From the NCBI RefSeq assembly GCF_014645815.1, contig NZ_BMML01000001.1, forward strand, positions 62,001 through 126,000: a DNA stretch of 64,000 nucleotides, in the 5' to 3' direction. The notes beneath the pieces were generated by a model. The model saw only the letters and a program-made list of their open reading frames with translations, was not told the DNA's origin and searched no databases. The translations under genes and the position numbers were made by a program. This DNA comes from Streptomyces fuscichromogenes (GTDB taxonomy: Bacteria; Actinomycetota; Actinomycetes; Streptomycetales; Streptomycetaceae). Positions 1-8,185 of this stretch are shown here, in pieces. Each line of letters starts with the position of its first letter. Positions within the stretch are counted from its first letter, which is position 1.

Positions 1-753
1 CCGGGTGGGCGTCGTGTCGGGCACCTCCCCGGCGGCGAGGGCGGCCGCGGCCTGGGCGAGGTCGACGCCGGTGGCCCGCCTGACGAGGAGCGGGATCAGG
101 TCGCCCGGGAGATGCGGGGCGACGTCGGTGACCCGGGGGCCGCGGTCGGTGAGGGTGAGGCCGATGTGCAGGACGCCCCGGTCGACGCCGAGGGCGTGCA
201 CGGTGCGGTCGACGGCCAGGCGCAGAAAACGGTTGTGCAGCAGGCCGTCGTGGGCGTGCACGGTGTGCCGCAGCGGCTGCCGGGCGGGCGCCGGGCCCAG
301 GGTCGTACGGGTGATGGCGGCGATGCGGATCTCGCCGTCGAGGACGACCGTCTCGGCCGAGACGCGGGGTGTGCCGGGGTCGTCGACCGGGACCGTGCGG
401 GCGGCCAGCAGCGCGCGCAGCGCGGACGGGTCGGTACAGGCGGCGGCCGTGCCGGGGGAGGTGCCGGGCAGCCCCAACTGCCCGGCGATCGTGGCGGCGG
501 CGACCGAGTACTCCTGCGAGTGGGTCAGCACGCCGCGGACCCGGTGCCGGGCCGCGAACCGCACCACCGCCGACGCCGTCGCACCGTCCTTGCCGGGGTC
601 CGCCGCGAGGTGACCGGCCAGGCACGGCTGTGCCCAGGCGGGCGGCGCGGCGTCCACCAGCAGCACCGGGCGGACCGCGGCGATCCGCGTCAGCACGAAC
701 TCGTCGTACGCACGCCGTCGGCCGGCACCCAGGAGCAGGACGGGCTGTGGCAT
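1..753 (-). CDS. ATP-grasp-type ligase, internally shortened, 3' end outside window
   Basis: The first 251 codons of a minus-strand gene starting at ATG 753; the stop lies beyond the left edge. The N-terminus (PVLLLGAGRRRAYDEF) and residues to about 130 match the pre-ATP-grasp fold of carboxylate-amine ligases, and the C-terminal part (DRGVLHIGLTLTDRGPRVTD, then GDLIPLLVRRATGVDL) matches the end of the same family. What is missing is the central ATP-binding lobe with its conserved Lys-Pro segment and the glycine-rich loop: the chain goes straight from ALRALLAARTVPVDDPG to VSAETVVLDGE. About 60-70 residues seem to be deleted in frame, so ATP binding is doubtful. It is divergent from the HTH gene to its right. 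Family assignment is by pattern recognition; activity is unlikely but unproven. Confidence 0.7.
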   Translation of the reverse strand, partial: MPQPVLLLGAGRRRAYDEFVLTRIAAVRPVLLVDAAPPAWAQPCLAGHLAADPGKDGATASAVVRFAARHRVRGVLTHSQEYSVAAATIAGQLGLPGTSPGTAAACTDPSALRALLAARTVPVDDPGTPRVSAETVVLDGEIRIAAITRTTLGPAPARQPLRHTVHAHDGLLHNRFLRLAVDRTVHALGVDRGVLHIGLTLTDRGPRVTDVAPHLPGDLIPLLVRRATGVDLAQAAAALAAGEVPDTTPTR

Positions 754-1010
754 CGGTTCGCCTCACCTTCTGGGGAGGAGGCGGGGCGGCTGGTCGTCCC
801 GGATGCCGCTCCCCCAAAGGCGGCACCCGGGACGGGTCGGTTCGACCATGGCCTGCTGATGTGATCCTTTCCTGCCGGTCCGTCACATGTCAACGATTGC
901 TGCCCTCTTGCGCAGTGGTCCTTGTCATGTCTGGTGGGCGGGACAGGTGATTCGATAGCCTCGCGTCTGCTCGGCCGACCGACCAACCACGTGTGTCCAG
1001 GGGGACCTTG
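754..1010. promoter_or_regulatory. Divergent intergenic region with a possible ATP-grasp promoter
   Basis: 257 bp between divergent genes. On the minus strand a TTGACA hexamer (888-893) is followed after 18 bp by AAGGAT, a plausible vegetative promoter for the ATP-grasp gene. The segment 875-960 is noticeably less GC-rich than its surroundings. No clear operator palindrome was seen. Confidence 0.35.
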
Positions 1011-1592
1011 GTGAGTGACGCCCATGCCCCGCTGACCGGCGTGCTGCAACGCCTCGGGGAGCTGACCGGACGCCCGGGGCGGCTGCCGGAGGTGCTCGAC
1101 GTGGCCGACCTGTCGTACCGCACCGGGATCCCGGTCGGGGTCGTCGCCGAACTCCTCGCCGGCGGCGGCGCGCCCGAGGCGGAGCTCGCCGAACGGGTGC
1201 GTCAGCGGCTGGACTTCATCCGCGAGAACCGGCGCCGTCCCGACGGCAAGCGGTACTCGCTGGGCGAGCTCGCGGCGATCGCAGGCACCAGCAGGCAGTG
1301 GCTGAGCGAGTGGCGCAAGAGCGGGCTGCCGAGCCTCGAACACACCGACCGGCTGCGGCGGTTCTTCGGCCTGCCGGCCGGCTTCTTCACCGCCGACGAG
1401 CCCGAGGCGCTGTACGAGGCGCTCCAGCCGGTGCTCCAGGGACTGGAGGCCCGCGCCGACCCGCTCTCCCGCCTCCGCGACAGCGGCCTGGTCCGGCTGG
1501 CGGCCCGCGCCCCGCAGATGAACGCCCGCCAACTGGCCACCCTCGCCGATCTGGCGGAGATGCTCATCACCGCCGAGCCGGCCGTCAACTGA
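1011..1592 (+). CDS. EspR-like helix-turn-helix DNA-binding regulator
   Basis: A 193-aa protein. The GTG at 1011 is chosen because AGGGGG (999-1004) sits 6 bp before it; the in-frame GTG at 993 has no ribosome site. The middle (about residues 60-120) has an XRE-type HTH: RYSLGELAAIAGTSRQWLSEW followed by a second helix pair ending in RFFGLPAGFFTADE. The layout, with the FF-x-(A/L)-xFF element after the HTH and a helical tail RLAARAPQMNARQLATLADL, resembles mycobacterial EspR and its Streptomyces relatives, which are dimeric DNA-binding proteins. Targets are unknown. Confidence 0.75.
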   Translation: MSDAHAPLTGVLQRLGELTGRPGRLPEVLDVADLSYRTGIPVGVVAELLAGGGAPEAELAERVRQRLDFIRENRRRPDGKRYSLGELAAIAGTSRQWLSEWRKSGLPSLEHTDRLRRFFGLPAGFFTADEPEALYEALQPVLQGLEARADPLSRLRDSGLVRLAARAPQMNARQLATLADLAEMLITAEPAVN

Positions 1593-1662
1593 GCTGCGGC
1601 CGGGCTGTGTTGACCGCCCCATGGCGCAGCCGCCCACGACCGGCGTCGGCCCGCCGGGCGGC

Positions 1663-1734
1663 GGCACCGGAACCCGTCCCCGCGGCGGCACCGTAATCCG
1701 TCCTCGCGGTGGCACCGGAACCCGTCCTCGCGGT
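1663..1734. repeat. 24-bp tandem repeat, three copies
   Basis: Three adjacent 24-bp units (1663-1686, 1687-1710, 1711-1734) beginning GGCACCG and ending CGCGGT/C, differing at only a few positions. They lie in the 199-bp gap between the HTH gene and the convergent MBL-fold gene. Probably slippage-prone non-coding sequence; the unit length is a multiple of three but neither strand carries a recognised gene here. Confidence 0.8.
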
Positions 1735-1791
1735 GACCGGCCCGGACGGGCGGCCCGGCCGGGACCGGGGGCGGCGACCGCCGAACGGTTC

Positions 1792-2859
1792 TCACACCGC
1801 CACGTAGGTCACCGGATCGCTCCCTGTCACCGCCTCCGCCCGGCCCAGTTTCACCAGGCGCCGGAGATGGGCCTCGGCCTCCGAGACGGCGATGTTCCGT
1901 GAGCCGTACGGGATCTGTTCCCAGGGGCGGTTCCACTCCATCCGTACCGCCAGCTCCCACGGGGTGAGGGGCTGTCGGAGCAGGGTGAGCAGGCCGGCCA
2001 GGCGCTCCTCGTGGTGGGCCAGGAGCTCGCGCACCCGTCCCGGTGCGTCGGTGAAGGTGTGCTGGTGGGCCGGGAGCACCTCGGCGGGGGCGAGCCGGCC
2101 GACGCGCTCCAGGGAGTCGAGGTAGTCGCCGAGGGGGTCGGTCACGGTCGCGTCGTCGGGGTCCTCGTAGAGGCCGATGTGCGGGGTGATCTCGGGGAGG
2201 AGATGGTCGCCGGAGAACAGGCGGCCGTGACCCGGGAGCCGGGCGGGGTGCTCCTCCTCCAGGTGCAGGCAGACGTGGCCGGGGGTGTGCCCCGGCGTCC
2301 AGACCGCCCGCAGCCGGCGGCCCGGGAGGCCGAGGAGTTCGCCGGGGAGGATCTCGCGGTCGGGGAGGGCGGGCGCCAGGCCGGGCGGGGTACGGCGGCG
2401 GGGTCCGTCGCGCAGCGGCGCCACGTGTTCGTCCGGCGCCCCGGCCGCCGTCAGCTTCGCGGCCATGTACGTGAACCACCGCTCCGGCCGGGTCTCCCGC
2501 GCCCGCCGTACGATCGCCGCGTCGGCCGCGTGCATCGCGATCCAGGCCCCGGACGCCTCGCGCACCCGCCCCGACAGCCCGTGATGGTCGGGATGGTGAT
2601 GCGTGATGACGACCCCGTGCACCTCGCCGACGCCCGTACCGCACGCCTCCAGCCCCGCCACCAGCACGTCCCACGACCCGGGGTCGTCCCACCCGGTGTC
2701 GACCAGCACCGGCCCCCGGTCGGTGTCCATCACGTACACCAGCGTGTGGCCCAGCGGATTGTCCGGGATGGGCACGGCGACGGACCGCACACCCCCGCCG
2801 AGATCCCGCACCGCGACCTGCGGCCGCACCTCCGCCGACTCGCCCAGACCGTCCGCCAT
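1792..2859 (-). CDS. MBL-fold metallo-hydrolase with C-terminal winged helix
   Basis: A 355-aa protein. ATG 2859 is preferred over the upstream ATG at 2904 because AGGAAGG lies 3 bp before it and the first 15 residues of the longer form are glycine-rich filler. The metal-binding signature THHHPDHHG, a later HTPGHTPGHVCLH and the FSGDHLLPEITPH segment show a dinuclear metallo-beta-lactamase fold as in glyoxalase II and LACTB2-like hydrolases. The C-terminal 80 residues (LTPWELAVRMEW to LVKLGRAEAV) form the winged helix common in LACTB2-type proteins. The substrate is unknown; thioesterase or nuclease roles are both possible. Confidence 0.85.
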   Translation of the reverse strand: MADGLGESAEVRPQVAVRDLGGGVRSVAVPIPDNPLGHTLVYVMDTDRGPVLVDTGWDDPGSWDVLVAGLEACGTGVGEVHGVVITHHHPDHHGLSGRVREASGAWIAMHAADAAIVRRARETRPERWFTYMAAKLTAAGAPDEHVAPLRDGPRRRTPPGLAPALPDREILPGELLGLPGRRLRAVWTPGHTPGHVCLHLEEEHPARLPGHGRLFSGDHLLPEITPHIGLYEDPDDATVTDPLGDYLDSLERVGRLAPAEVLPAHQHTFTDAPGRVRELLAHHEERLAGLLTLLRQPLTPWELAVRMEWNRPWEQIPYGSRNIAVSEAEAHLRRLVKLGRAEAVTGSDPVTYVAV

Positions 2860-2922
2860 CAGCCTTCCTCCGCCCCCGCCCGGTCCCGCCGGCCCCACGG
2901 CCATGACCCACTATAACGAGAA

Positions 2923-2937
2923 CTGATGACACGTCAG
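2923..2937. promoter_or_regulatory. Candidate operator CTGATGACACGTCAG upstream of the MBL gene
   Basis: A 15-bp element, 63 bp before the MBL start, that matches at 12 of 15 positions a perfect palindrome at 12147-12161 just upstream of the LLM oxidoreductase gene. This suggests a shared regulator; it is only a sequence similarity. Confidence 0.35.
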
Positions 2938-3129
2938 ATATGGCGTGGGGAAGTTCACCTGGCGCGGCCGTGAACCCGGGTTCCGGGGCGGGGTGCTGCT
3001 CGGGCTCCCCGCCGGGTACCGGCGGCCGGACTGGAGGTCCTGGCTCCGGCGGGCGACTTGAGGTGCCCTCCGGAAGCGCCAAAAGTACTGGTGGGAGCCT
3101 ATTCGTTCCCATCCCTGGCTTAGTTGAAC

Positions 3130-3148
3130 TAGAACTGGTATCAGTTCT
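3130..3148. promoter_or_regulatory. Palindrome and degenerate KstR-like box before the aldehyde dehydrogenase
   Basis: A perfect inverted repeat AGAACTG-GTAT-CAGTTCT occupies 3131-3148. Shifted by one base, 3130-3143 matches the KstR consensus TNNAACNNGTTNNA at all but one fixed position (GTA for GTT). It ends 31 bp before the ALDH start codon, close enough to block a promoter. It may be read by the KstR-like repressor encoded at 5863 or by a different TetR protein with a wider operator. Confidence 0.5.
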
Positions 3149-3179
3149 GAGACATCGTCAGGAAGGGTGGCGGGGCGCC

Positions 3180-4637
3180 ATGACCGAGTTCCTGGAACAC
3201 GGACAGTTGTTCATCGGCGGGGAGTTGACCGACCCCCTGGGCAAGGACGTCATCGAGGTGATCTCGCCGCACACCGAGGAGGTGTTCGGGCGGGTGCCGC
3301 ATGCCTCGCGGGAGGACGTGGACCGGGCGGTGGCGGTGGCGCGGCAGGCCTTCGACGAGGGACCCTGGCCGCGGATGACGCTCGACGAGCGGATCGAGGT
3401 CGTCACCCGGATCAAGGACGCGATCGCCGTACGGCACGAGGAGATCGCCCGGGTGATCTCCTCCGAGAACGGTTCGCCGTACTCCTGGAGCGTCCTCGCG
3501 CAGGCGCTCGGCGCGATGATGGTGTGGGACGCGGCGATCAGGGTCGCGCGCGACTTCACCTACGAACAGACGCGCGACGGGGTGCTCGGGAAGATTTTGG
3601 TGCGGCGGGAGCCGGTCGGGGTGGTGGCGGCCGTGGTGCCGTGGAACGTGCCCCAGTTCGTGGCGGCCGCCAAGCTGGCCCCGGCACTGCTCACCGGCTG
3701 CACGGTGGTGCTGAAACCGTCCCCGGAGTCGCCGCTGGACGCCTACATCCTGGGTGAGATCACCAAGGAGGCCGGGCTGCCGGACGGGGTGCTCTCCATC
3801 CTCCCGGCGGACCGCGAGGTCAGTGAGTACCTGGTGTCCCACCCGGGCGTCGACAAGGTCTCCTTCACCGGCTCGGTCGCGGCCGGCAAGCGCGTGATGG
3901 AGGTCGCCGCCAAGAACCTCACCCGGGTGACCCTGGAACTGGGCGGCAAGTCGGCGGCCGTCGTGCTGCCGGACGCGGACGTGGCCGCCGCCGTCGCCGG
4001 CATCGTCCCGGCCGCCTGGATGAACAACGGCCAGGCGTGCGTCGCCCAGACCCGCATCCTCGTCCCGCGCTCGCGCTACGACGAGTTCGCCGACGCCTTC
4101 GCGGCCGCGGCGAGCGCCCTGAAGGTCGGCGACCCGCTGGACCCGGCCACCCAGGTGGGTCCGCTGGTCGCGCGCCGCCAGCAGCAGCGGAACCTGGACT
4201 ACATCCGGATCGGTCAGGAGGAGGGGGCCAAGATCCTCACCGGCGGCGGCCGGCCGCCGGGCCTGGACAGGGGCTGGTACGTCGAGCCCACCCTCTTCGG
4301 CGATGTCGACAACTCCATGCGGATCGCCCGTGAGGAGATCTTCGGCCCGGTGATCTGCCTGCTCCCCTACGGCGACGAGTCCGAGGCGCTGAAGATCGCG
4401 AACGACTCGGACTACGGGCTGAGCGGAAGCGTCTGGACGGCGGACGTGGCGCACGGCATCGAGGTCGCGCGGCAGGTCCGTACCGGGACCTACTCCGTGA
4501 ACACCTTCAGCCTCGACATGCTGGGCCCCTTCGGCGGCTACAAGAGCTCCGGTCTGGGGCGGGAGTTCGGTCCGGAGGGCTACGGCGAGTTCCTCGAACA
4601 CAAGATGATCCACCTGCCGGCCGGCTGGGAGGGGTGA
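3180..4637 (+). CDS. NAD(P)-dependent aldehyde dehydrogenase
   Basis: A 485-aa protein of normal ALDH-superfamily length. ATG 3180 follows GGAAGGGTGG (3161-3170); the ORF could extend to 2940 but the extra 80 residues are low-complexity and include the operator region. The catalytic base Glu253 (VTLELGGKSA) and nucleophile Cys287 (NNGQACVAQ) are both present, as are the cofactor segment VVPWNVPQFVAAAKLAPAL and the C-terminal GGYKSSGLGREFGPEG. The enzyme would oxidise an aldehyde to an acid. A ferredoxin gene follows after 9 bp, as is common where a P450 or Rieske oxygenase makes the alcohol/aldehyde. A KstR-like palindrome upstream points to lipid or sterol side-chain catabolism. Confidence 0.92.
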   Translation: MTEFLEHGQLFIGGELTDPLGKDVIEVISPHTEEVFGRVPHASREDVDRAVAVARQAFDEGPWPRMTLDERIEVVTRIKDAIAVRHEEIARVISSENGSPYSWSVLAQALGAMMVWDAAIRVARDFTYEQTRDGVLGKILVRREPVGVVAAVVPWNVPQFVAAAKLAPALLTGCTVVLKPSPESPLDAYILGEITKEAGLPDGVLSILPADREVSEYLVSHPGVDKVSFTGSVAAGKRVMEVAAKNLTRVTLELGGKSAAVVLPDADVAAAVAGIVPAAWMNNGQACVAQTRILVPRSRYDEFADAFAAAASALKVGDPLDPATQVGPLVARRQQQRNLDYIRIGQEEGAKILTGGGRPPGLDRGWYVEPTLFGDVDNSMRIAREEIFGPVICLLPYGDESEALKIANDSDYGLSGSVWTADVAHGIEVARQVRTGTYSVNTFSLDMLGPFGGYKSSGLGREFGPEGYGEFLEHKMIHLPAGWEG

Positions 4638-4646
4638 GAGACCGCC

Positions 4647-4880
4647 ATGGGTGACCGCTGGCACGTCGAGGTCGACCGTGCCCTCTGCATCGGCTCGGCC
4701 CAGTGCGTCCACCGGGCCACCGGCTCCTTCCGCCTCGACTCCGCCATGCAGTCCCACCCCGTGGACCCGGAGACGGACGCCAACGGCAGGGTCCTCGACG
4801 CGGCGGAGAACTGCCCGGTGGAGGCGATCACGATCACCCTGCTGGGCAGCGGGGAGCCGGTGTTCCCGCCGGAGGAGTGA
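4647..4880 (+). CDS. 3Fe-4S ferredoxin, P450-partner type
   Basis: A 77-aa ferredoxin starting at ATG 4647. It has exactly three cysteines in the cluster pattern, Cys14-x5-Cys20 (CIGSAQC) and Cys56-Pro, the arrangement of the [3Fe-4S] ferredoxins that feed electrons to cytochrome P450s in actinomycetes. It lies 9 bp after the aldehyde dehydrogenase and must be co-transcribed. No P450 gene is present in the window, so its partner is encoded elsewhere. Confidence 0.92.
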   Translation: MGDRWHVEVDRALCIGSAQCVHRATGSFRLDSAMQSHPVDPETDANGRVLDAAENCPVEAITITLLGSGEPVFPPEE

Positions 4881-4914
4881 CCGGGGGGCGAATGGGGGAC
4901 CGGCCGGAGGGCGG

Positions 4915-5541
4915 TCAGCGGGCTTCCAGGGCCGCGAACAGGGACCGGGTGCGGGTGCCGTCCGGCTGCTCCCAGGCGCCGGTGACCTGCCCGACGGCAC
5001 CGCCGGGCGGTGTGGAGCCGGGGGTCAGTACCCGCGGCAGCCGCAGTACCAGGCCGGTGTCCGGCACGGCGAACTCGGTGCTTCCGTCGGTGTCGACGGG
5101 GGCGCCGAGACCGGTGACGGGACCCGCTCCGGCGTAGGAGCGGGCGACCTCCCGGTCGGGGGTGTCGGTGAGGCTCTGCGCCTGTGCCTCGGCGCGGCCC
5201 TCGATCAGGGCGAGCAGTCCGGCCGTCAGCACCGGGTCGTGGCAGCCGTCGTAGGCCCAGCGCGGACCCAGCACGCCGTGCTCCATGGTGCCGACGAGGG
5301 CGTGCCCGGCGCCGTCGAGCGGGGAACCGCGGTAGGTCAGCGGCACGAGGTAGGCCCCCGCCTCCTCGGTGACCACCATGAACTCGATCCCGACCGCGCC
5401 CTCCGGGTCGTCCAGCCGGAATCCGCCGGCCTTCACCAGCTCCGGGGCGGCGGGCCCGTGGTACCAGGGGCGGGTCGGGAGCCAGGCGGCGAGGAGCTCG
5501 ACCTTGGTGGGCGTGAGGGTGGTGCGGTGGATGAGTGCCAT
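4915..5541 (-). CDS. Maltokinase N-cap-like (CG0192-type) protein
   Basis: A 208-aa protein from ATG 5541. The opening HRTTLTPTKVELLAAWLPTR and the stretch EFMVVTEEAGAYLVPLTYRG followed by MEHGVLGPRWAYDG match the small actinobacterial proteins that resemble the N-terminal cap domain of maltokinase (often mis-annotated as glucan branching enzyme). The kinase domain itself is absent. No sugar-metabolism neighbours are visible. It reads away from the riboswitch region to its right. Confidence 0.75.
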   Translation of the reverse strand: MALIHRTTLTPTKVELLAAWLPTRPWYHGPAAPELVKAGGFRLDDPEGAVGIEFMVVTEEAGAYLVPLTYRGSPLDGAGHALVGTMEHGVLGPRWAYDGCHDPVLTAGLLALIEGRAEAQAQSLTDTPDREVARSYAGAGPVTGLGAPVDTDGSTEFAVPDTGLVLRLPRVLTPGSTPPGGAVGQVTGAWEQPDGTRTRSLFAALEAR

Positions 5542-5667
5542 GGGGAGGATTCTGCGATCCGGCGGGGGAGCGCCGCCAGCCGCTTTCCGGCGCCCACTGT
5601 CAGGAAAAGTCCAAAAAATCCATCTTGGGGGGTTCTCTTCTGCTCTGGGCGTTCTATGCTGGAAGCA

Positions 5668-5850
5668 GCCTACGAGGCGAGTGAGGGAGTCCGAGCGGAG
5701 TAGCCGACTCTGGCGTGACGCAGATGCAGAAGCATCCGCCGGTGCCGACGTCGACGGTCGGGCTGAGAGGCCGGAAGGCAGCAGTAGGGCCGGACGGCGA
5801 CCCCCATCACCTGATCCGGACCATGCCGGCGAAGGGAACCCGTCTCGTAG
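5668..5850 (+). promoter_or_regulatory. TPP (thiamine pyrophosphate) riboswitch, apparently orphan
   Basis: The plus strand carries the conserved core of the THI element: CTGAGA at 5763-5768, CACCTGATCCGG at 5808-5819 and CATGCCGGCGAAGGGAAC at 5822-5839. A perfect 7-bp P1 helix closes it, CTACGAG (5670-5676) with CTCGTAG (5844-5850). P2 can form between GGG near 5685 and ACCCCC near 5800, and a long GC-rich P3 extension fills the rest, as in other actinobacterial members. A TATGCT at 5655-5660 could be its -10 box. Thiamine genes normally follow such elements. Here the plus strand runs into the 3' end of the convergent TetR gene within 13 bp, and no plus-strand gene starts until 6725. Confidence 0.85.
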
Positions 5851-5862
5851 GTCTTCGTGTGC

Positions 5863-6504
5863 CTACTTCTTCCGCTCCTGCTTCGCGTCCGGCTCCGTCA
5901 GGTCGATCAGGCGGCACACCGTCTCGATGTCGATCTTCACCTGGGCGATGGAGGCGCGGCCCGAGAGCCAGGTGATCAGGGCCGAGTGCCAGGTGTGCTC
6001 GATCACCCGGACGGCGGACAGCTGAGCGGACGTGGGGTCGGTCAGGCCCATCGCGTCCAGGATGATCGCCGTCGTCTGCCGGGAGACCTGGTCCACCTCG
6101 GGGGAGACGCTGCGGTCGGCGAAGGTGAGGGCCCGGACCATCGCGTCGGCCAGGTGCGGCTCCCGCTGGAGGGCGCGGAAGGCCCGCATCAGGGTCTCGG
6201 CGACCCGCTCGGATGCCGTCTCGCCCGCCGGCGGCTTCTTGCGCAGCGTGCCGTGCATGTGCTCCAGCTGGTCCTGCATGGTCGCGACCAGCAGATGCAC
6301 CTTGGACGGGAAGTACCGGTACAGGGTGCCGAGGGCCACCTGGGAGGACTCGGCCACCTCGCGCATCTGCACCGCGTCGAAACCGCCCCGGCTGGCCAGC
6401 TGGGCGCTCGCGTGCAGGATCCGGCGGCGCCGGGCCTCCTGTCGCTCGGTGAGCGGCGGGGTGGCCGATCTGGCGCCGATGTCCACCTTGGCTTCCACAG
6501 GCAT
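5863..6504 (-). CDS. KstR-like TetR-family transcriptional repressor
   Basis: A 213-aa protein. ATG 6504 is preferred; an in-frame start at 6555 adds 17 residues with no family match. The N-terminal HTH and recognition helix (FDAVQMREVAESSQVALGTL then YRYFPSKVHLLVA) closely follow mycobacterial KstR (VQMRAVADRADVAVGTLYRY from memory). The C-terminal pattern FADRSVSPEVDQVSRQTTAI and the late TWHSALITWLSGRAS also align. KstR represses cholesterol and lipid catabolism genes and is released by an acyl-CoA-type sterol intermediate. A consensus KstR box lies at 6657-6670, and others precede the thiolase and MaoC operons, which supports the assignment. Its mRNA end faces the TPP riboswitch. Confidence 0.85.
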   Translation of the reverse strand: MPVEAKVDIGARSATPPLTERQEARRRRILHASAQLASRGGFDAVQMREVAESSQVALGTLYRYFPSKVHLLVATMQDQLEHMHGTLRKKPPAGETASERVAETLMRAFRALQREPHLADAMVRALTFADRSVSPEVDQVSRQTTAIILDAMGLTDPTSAQLSAVRVIEHTWHSALITWLSGRASIAQVKIDIETVCRLIDLTEPDAKQERKK

Positions 6505-6656
6505 GGGTCCCGTCCGTGACAGTCGGTGAGGGCAGTGCTCAGGGCGAGTGATCACACAGCATGGCAGGGGTTCCCGCCGTGGCGCGAATCACCTGATCCA
6601 CTGCTCACTCCACCCCTACCTGCCGGTAGATTCAGAGCCTCTTGAACGATCAAGTC

Positions 6657-6670
6657 TGAAACTTGTTCTA
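6657..6670. promoter_or_regulatory. KstR box, kstR/glycosyltransferase intergenic region
   Basis: TGAAACTTGTTCTA matches TNNAACNNGTTNNA at every fixed position. On the plus strand TTGTTC (6663-6668), inside the box, is 18 bp from TAACCT (6687-6692), a fair promoter for the glycosyltransferase operon starting at 6725. Binding would therefore occlude that promoter as well as lie upstream of the repressor gene. A second small palindrome, CTTGA-ACGA-TCAAG (6641-6654), lies next to it on the repressor side. Confidence 0.65.
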
Positions 6671-6724
6671 GATTAGCGTCCCGGCGTAACCTCACGGGAA
6701 AGTGCAGGGAGAAGGGGGCCCGGA

Positions 6725-8185
6725 GTGACCGCTGAGGCCAGTCGGGCGGGTGCCGACGAGGAACCCGCCGCCGACGGCGAGCGACCGCTCGACATCGCGC
6801 TCCTCACCTATAAAGGGAACCCGTTCTGCGGCGGCCAGGGTGTCTACGTACGGCACCTGTCGCGGGAGCTGGCCCGGCTCGGACACCGGATCGAGGTCAT
6901 CGGGTCGCAGCCGTACCCCGTCCTCGACGAGGGACACCCCGGCCTCACCCTCACCGAGCTGCCCAGCCTCGACCTGTACCGCTCCCCGGACCCCTTCCGG
7001 ACCCCGAAGCGGGACGAGTACCGGGACTGGGTCGACGCCCTCGAAGTGGCCACCATGTGGACCGGCGGCTTCCCCGAACCGCTGACCTTCTCCCTGCGCG
7101 CCCGCCGCCATCTGCGCGCCCGCGCCGGGGAGTTCGACGTCGTCCACGACAACCAGACGCTGGGCTACGGCCTGTTGGGGGACATCGGCGCGCCCCTGGT
7201 CACCACCATCCACCACCCCATCACCGTCGACCGGCAGTTGGAGCTGGACGCCGCCGAGGGATGGCAGCGGCGGTACTCCGTACGACGCTGGTACGCCTTC
7301 ACCCGGATGCAGAAGCGGGTGGCCCGCCGGCTGCCCTCCGTGCTCACCGTCTCCGGCACCTCCCGCCAGGAGATCGTCGACCACCTCGGGGTCCGCGAGG
7401 ACCGGGTCCACGTCGTCCACATCGGCGCCGACACCGACCTCTTCGCGCCGAATCCCGCCGTCCCCCAGATACCCGGCCGGATCGTCACCACCTCCAGCGC
7501 GGACGTCCCCCTCAAGGGGCTGGTGTACCTCGTCGAGGCCCTCGCCAAGGTGCGGACCGAGCATCCGGCCGCCCACCTCGTCGTCGTCGGCAAGCGTCCC
7601 GCCGAGGGGCCCGTCGCGCAGGCCATGGAGCGGTACGGCCTCGACGGTGCCGTCGAGTTCGTGAAGGGCATCTCCGACGCCGAACTCGTCGACCTGGTCC
7701 GGTCGGCCGAGGTCGCCTGCGTGCCGTCGCTCTACGAGGGCTTCTCGCTGCCCGCCGCCGAGGCCATGGCGACCGGCACCCCGCTGGTCGCGACGACCGG
7801 CGGCGCGATCCCCGAGGTCGCCGGGCGCGACGGCGAGACCTGCCTGGCGGTACCGCCGGGCGACGCGGGCGCGCTGGCCGCCGGGCTGAACCGGCTGCTG
7901 GGCGACGCGGAGCTGCGGCTGCGGCTCGGCCGGGCGGGCCGTGAGCGGGTGCTGCGGCACTACACCTGGGCGCGTGCCGCTCAGGGCACGGTGGCCCGCT
8001 ACCGCGAGGCGATCGCCCGCTCCACGGGCGCGCCGGGCGGCCGGGGCGGCGAGGGCGCCGCCGGGGTCGGCCGCTCCCGTGCCGGGGCCCCAGACCCCGC
8101 TGCCTCCTCCGCGCCCCGCAGTACCGGCCGCTCCGCGGCCTCAGCTGGTGTTCGTCACGAGAGTGAAAGCAGGGCCACGTGCTGA
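6725..8185 (+). CDS. GT4-family glycosyltransferase
   Basis: A 486-aa protein starting at GTG 6725. The N-terminal Rossmann domain has GGQGVYVRHLSRELARLGH, typical of GT-B retaining transferases. The C-terminal half carries VPSLYEGFSLPAAEAMATG with the conserved Glu-x7-Glu pair and the donor-binding VVVGKRP segment. It likely transfers a sugar from an NDP-sugar at the inner face of the membrane. The last 45 residues are disordered and low in complexity. It overlaps the following methyltransferase by 7 bp, and a KstR box overlaps its promoter. The acceptor is unknown. Confidence 0.88.
   Translation: MTAEASRAGADEEPAADGERPLDIALLTYKGNPFCGGQGVYVRHLSRELARLGHRIEVIGSQPYPVLDEGHPGLTLTELPSLDLYRSPDPFRTPKRDEYRDWVDALEVATMWTGGFPEPLTFSLRARRHLRARAGEFDVVHDNQTLGYGLLGDIGAPLVTTIHHPITVDRQLELDAAEGWQRRYSVRRWYAFTRMQKRVARRLPSVLTVSGTSRQEIVDHLGVREDRVHVVHIGADTDLFAPNPAVPQIPGRIVTTSSADVPLKGLVYLVEALAKVRTEHPAAHLVVVGKRPAEGPVAQAMERYGLDGAVEFVKGISDAELVDLVRSAEVACVPSLYEGFSLPAAEAMATGTPLVATTGGAIPEVAGRDGETCLAVPPGDAGALAAGLNRLLGDAELRLRLGRAGRERVLRHYTWARAAQGTVARYREAIARSTGAPGGRGGEGAAGVGRSRAGAPDPAASSAPRSTGRSAASAGVRHESESRATC

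Noticed and set aside
1202..3112. Long minus-strand ORF of 636 codons
   Set aside because: Translation is Gly/Pro/Arg-rich and covers the HTH gene antisense and the MBL-fold gene out of frame; it is a GC-bias shadow.
2940..3179. Upstream extension of the aldehyde dehydrogenase
   Set aside because: Adds 80 low-complexity residues, contains the operator and has no ribosome site, whereas ATG 3180 has one.
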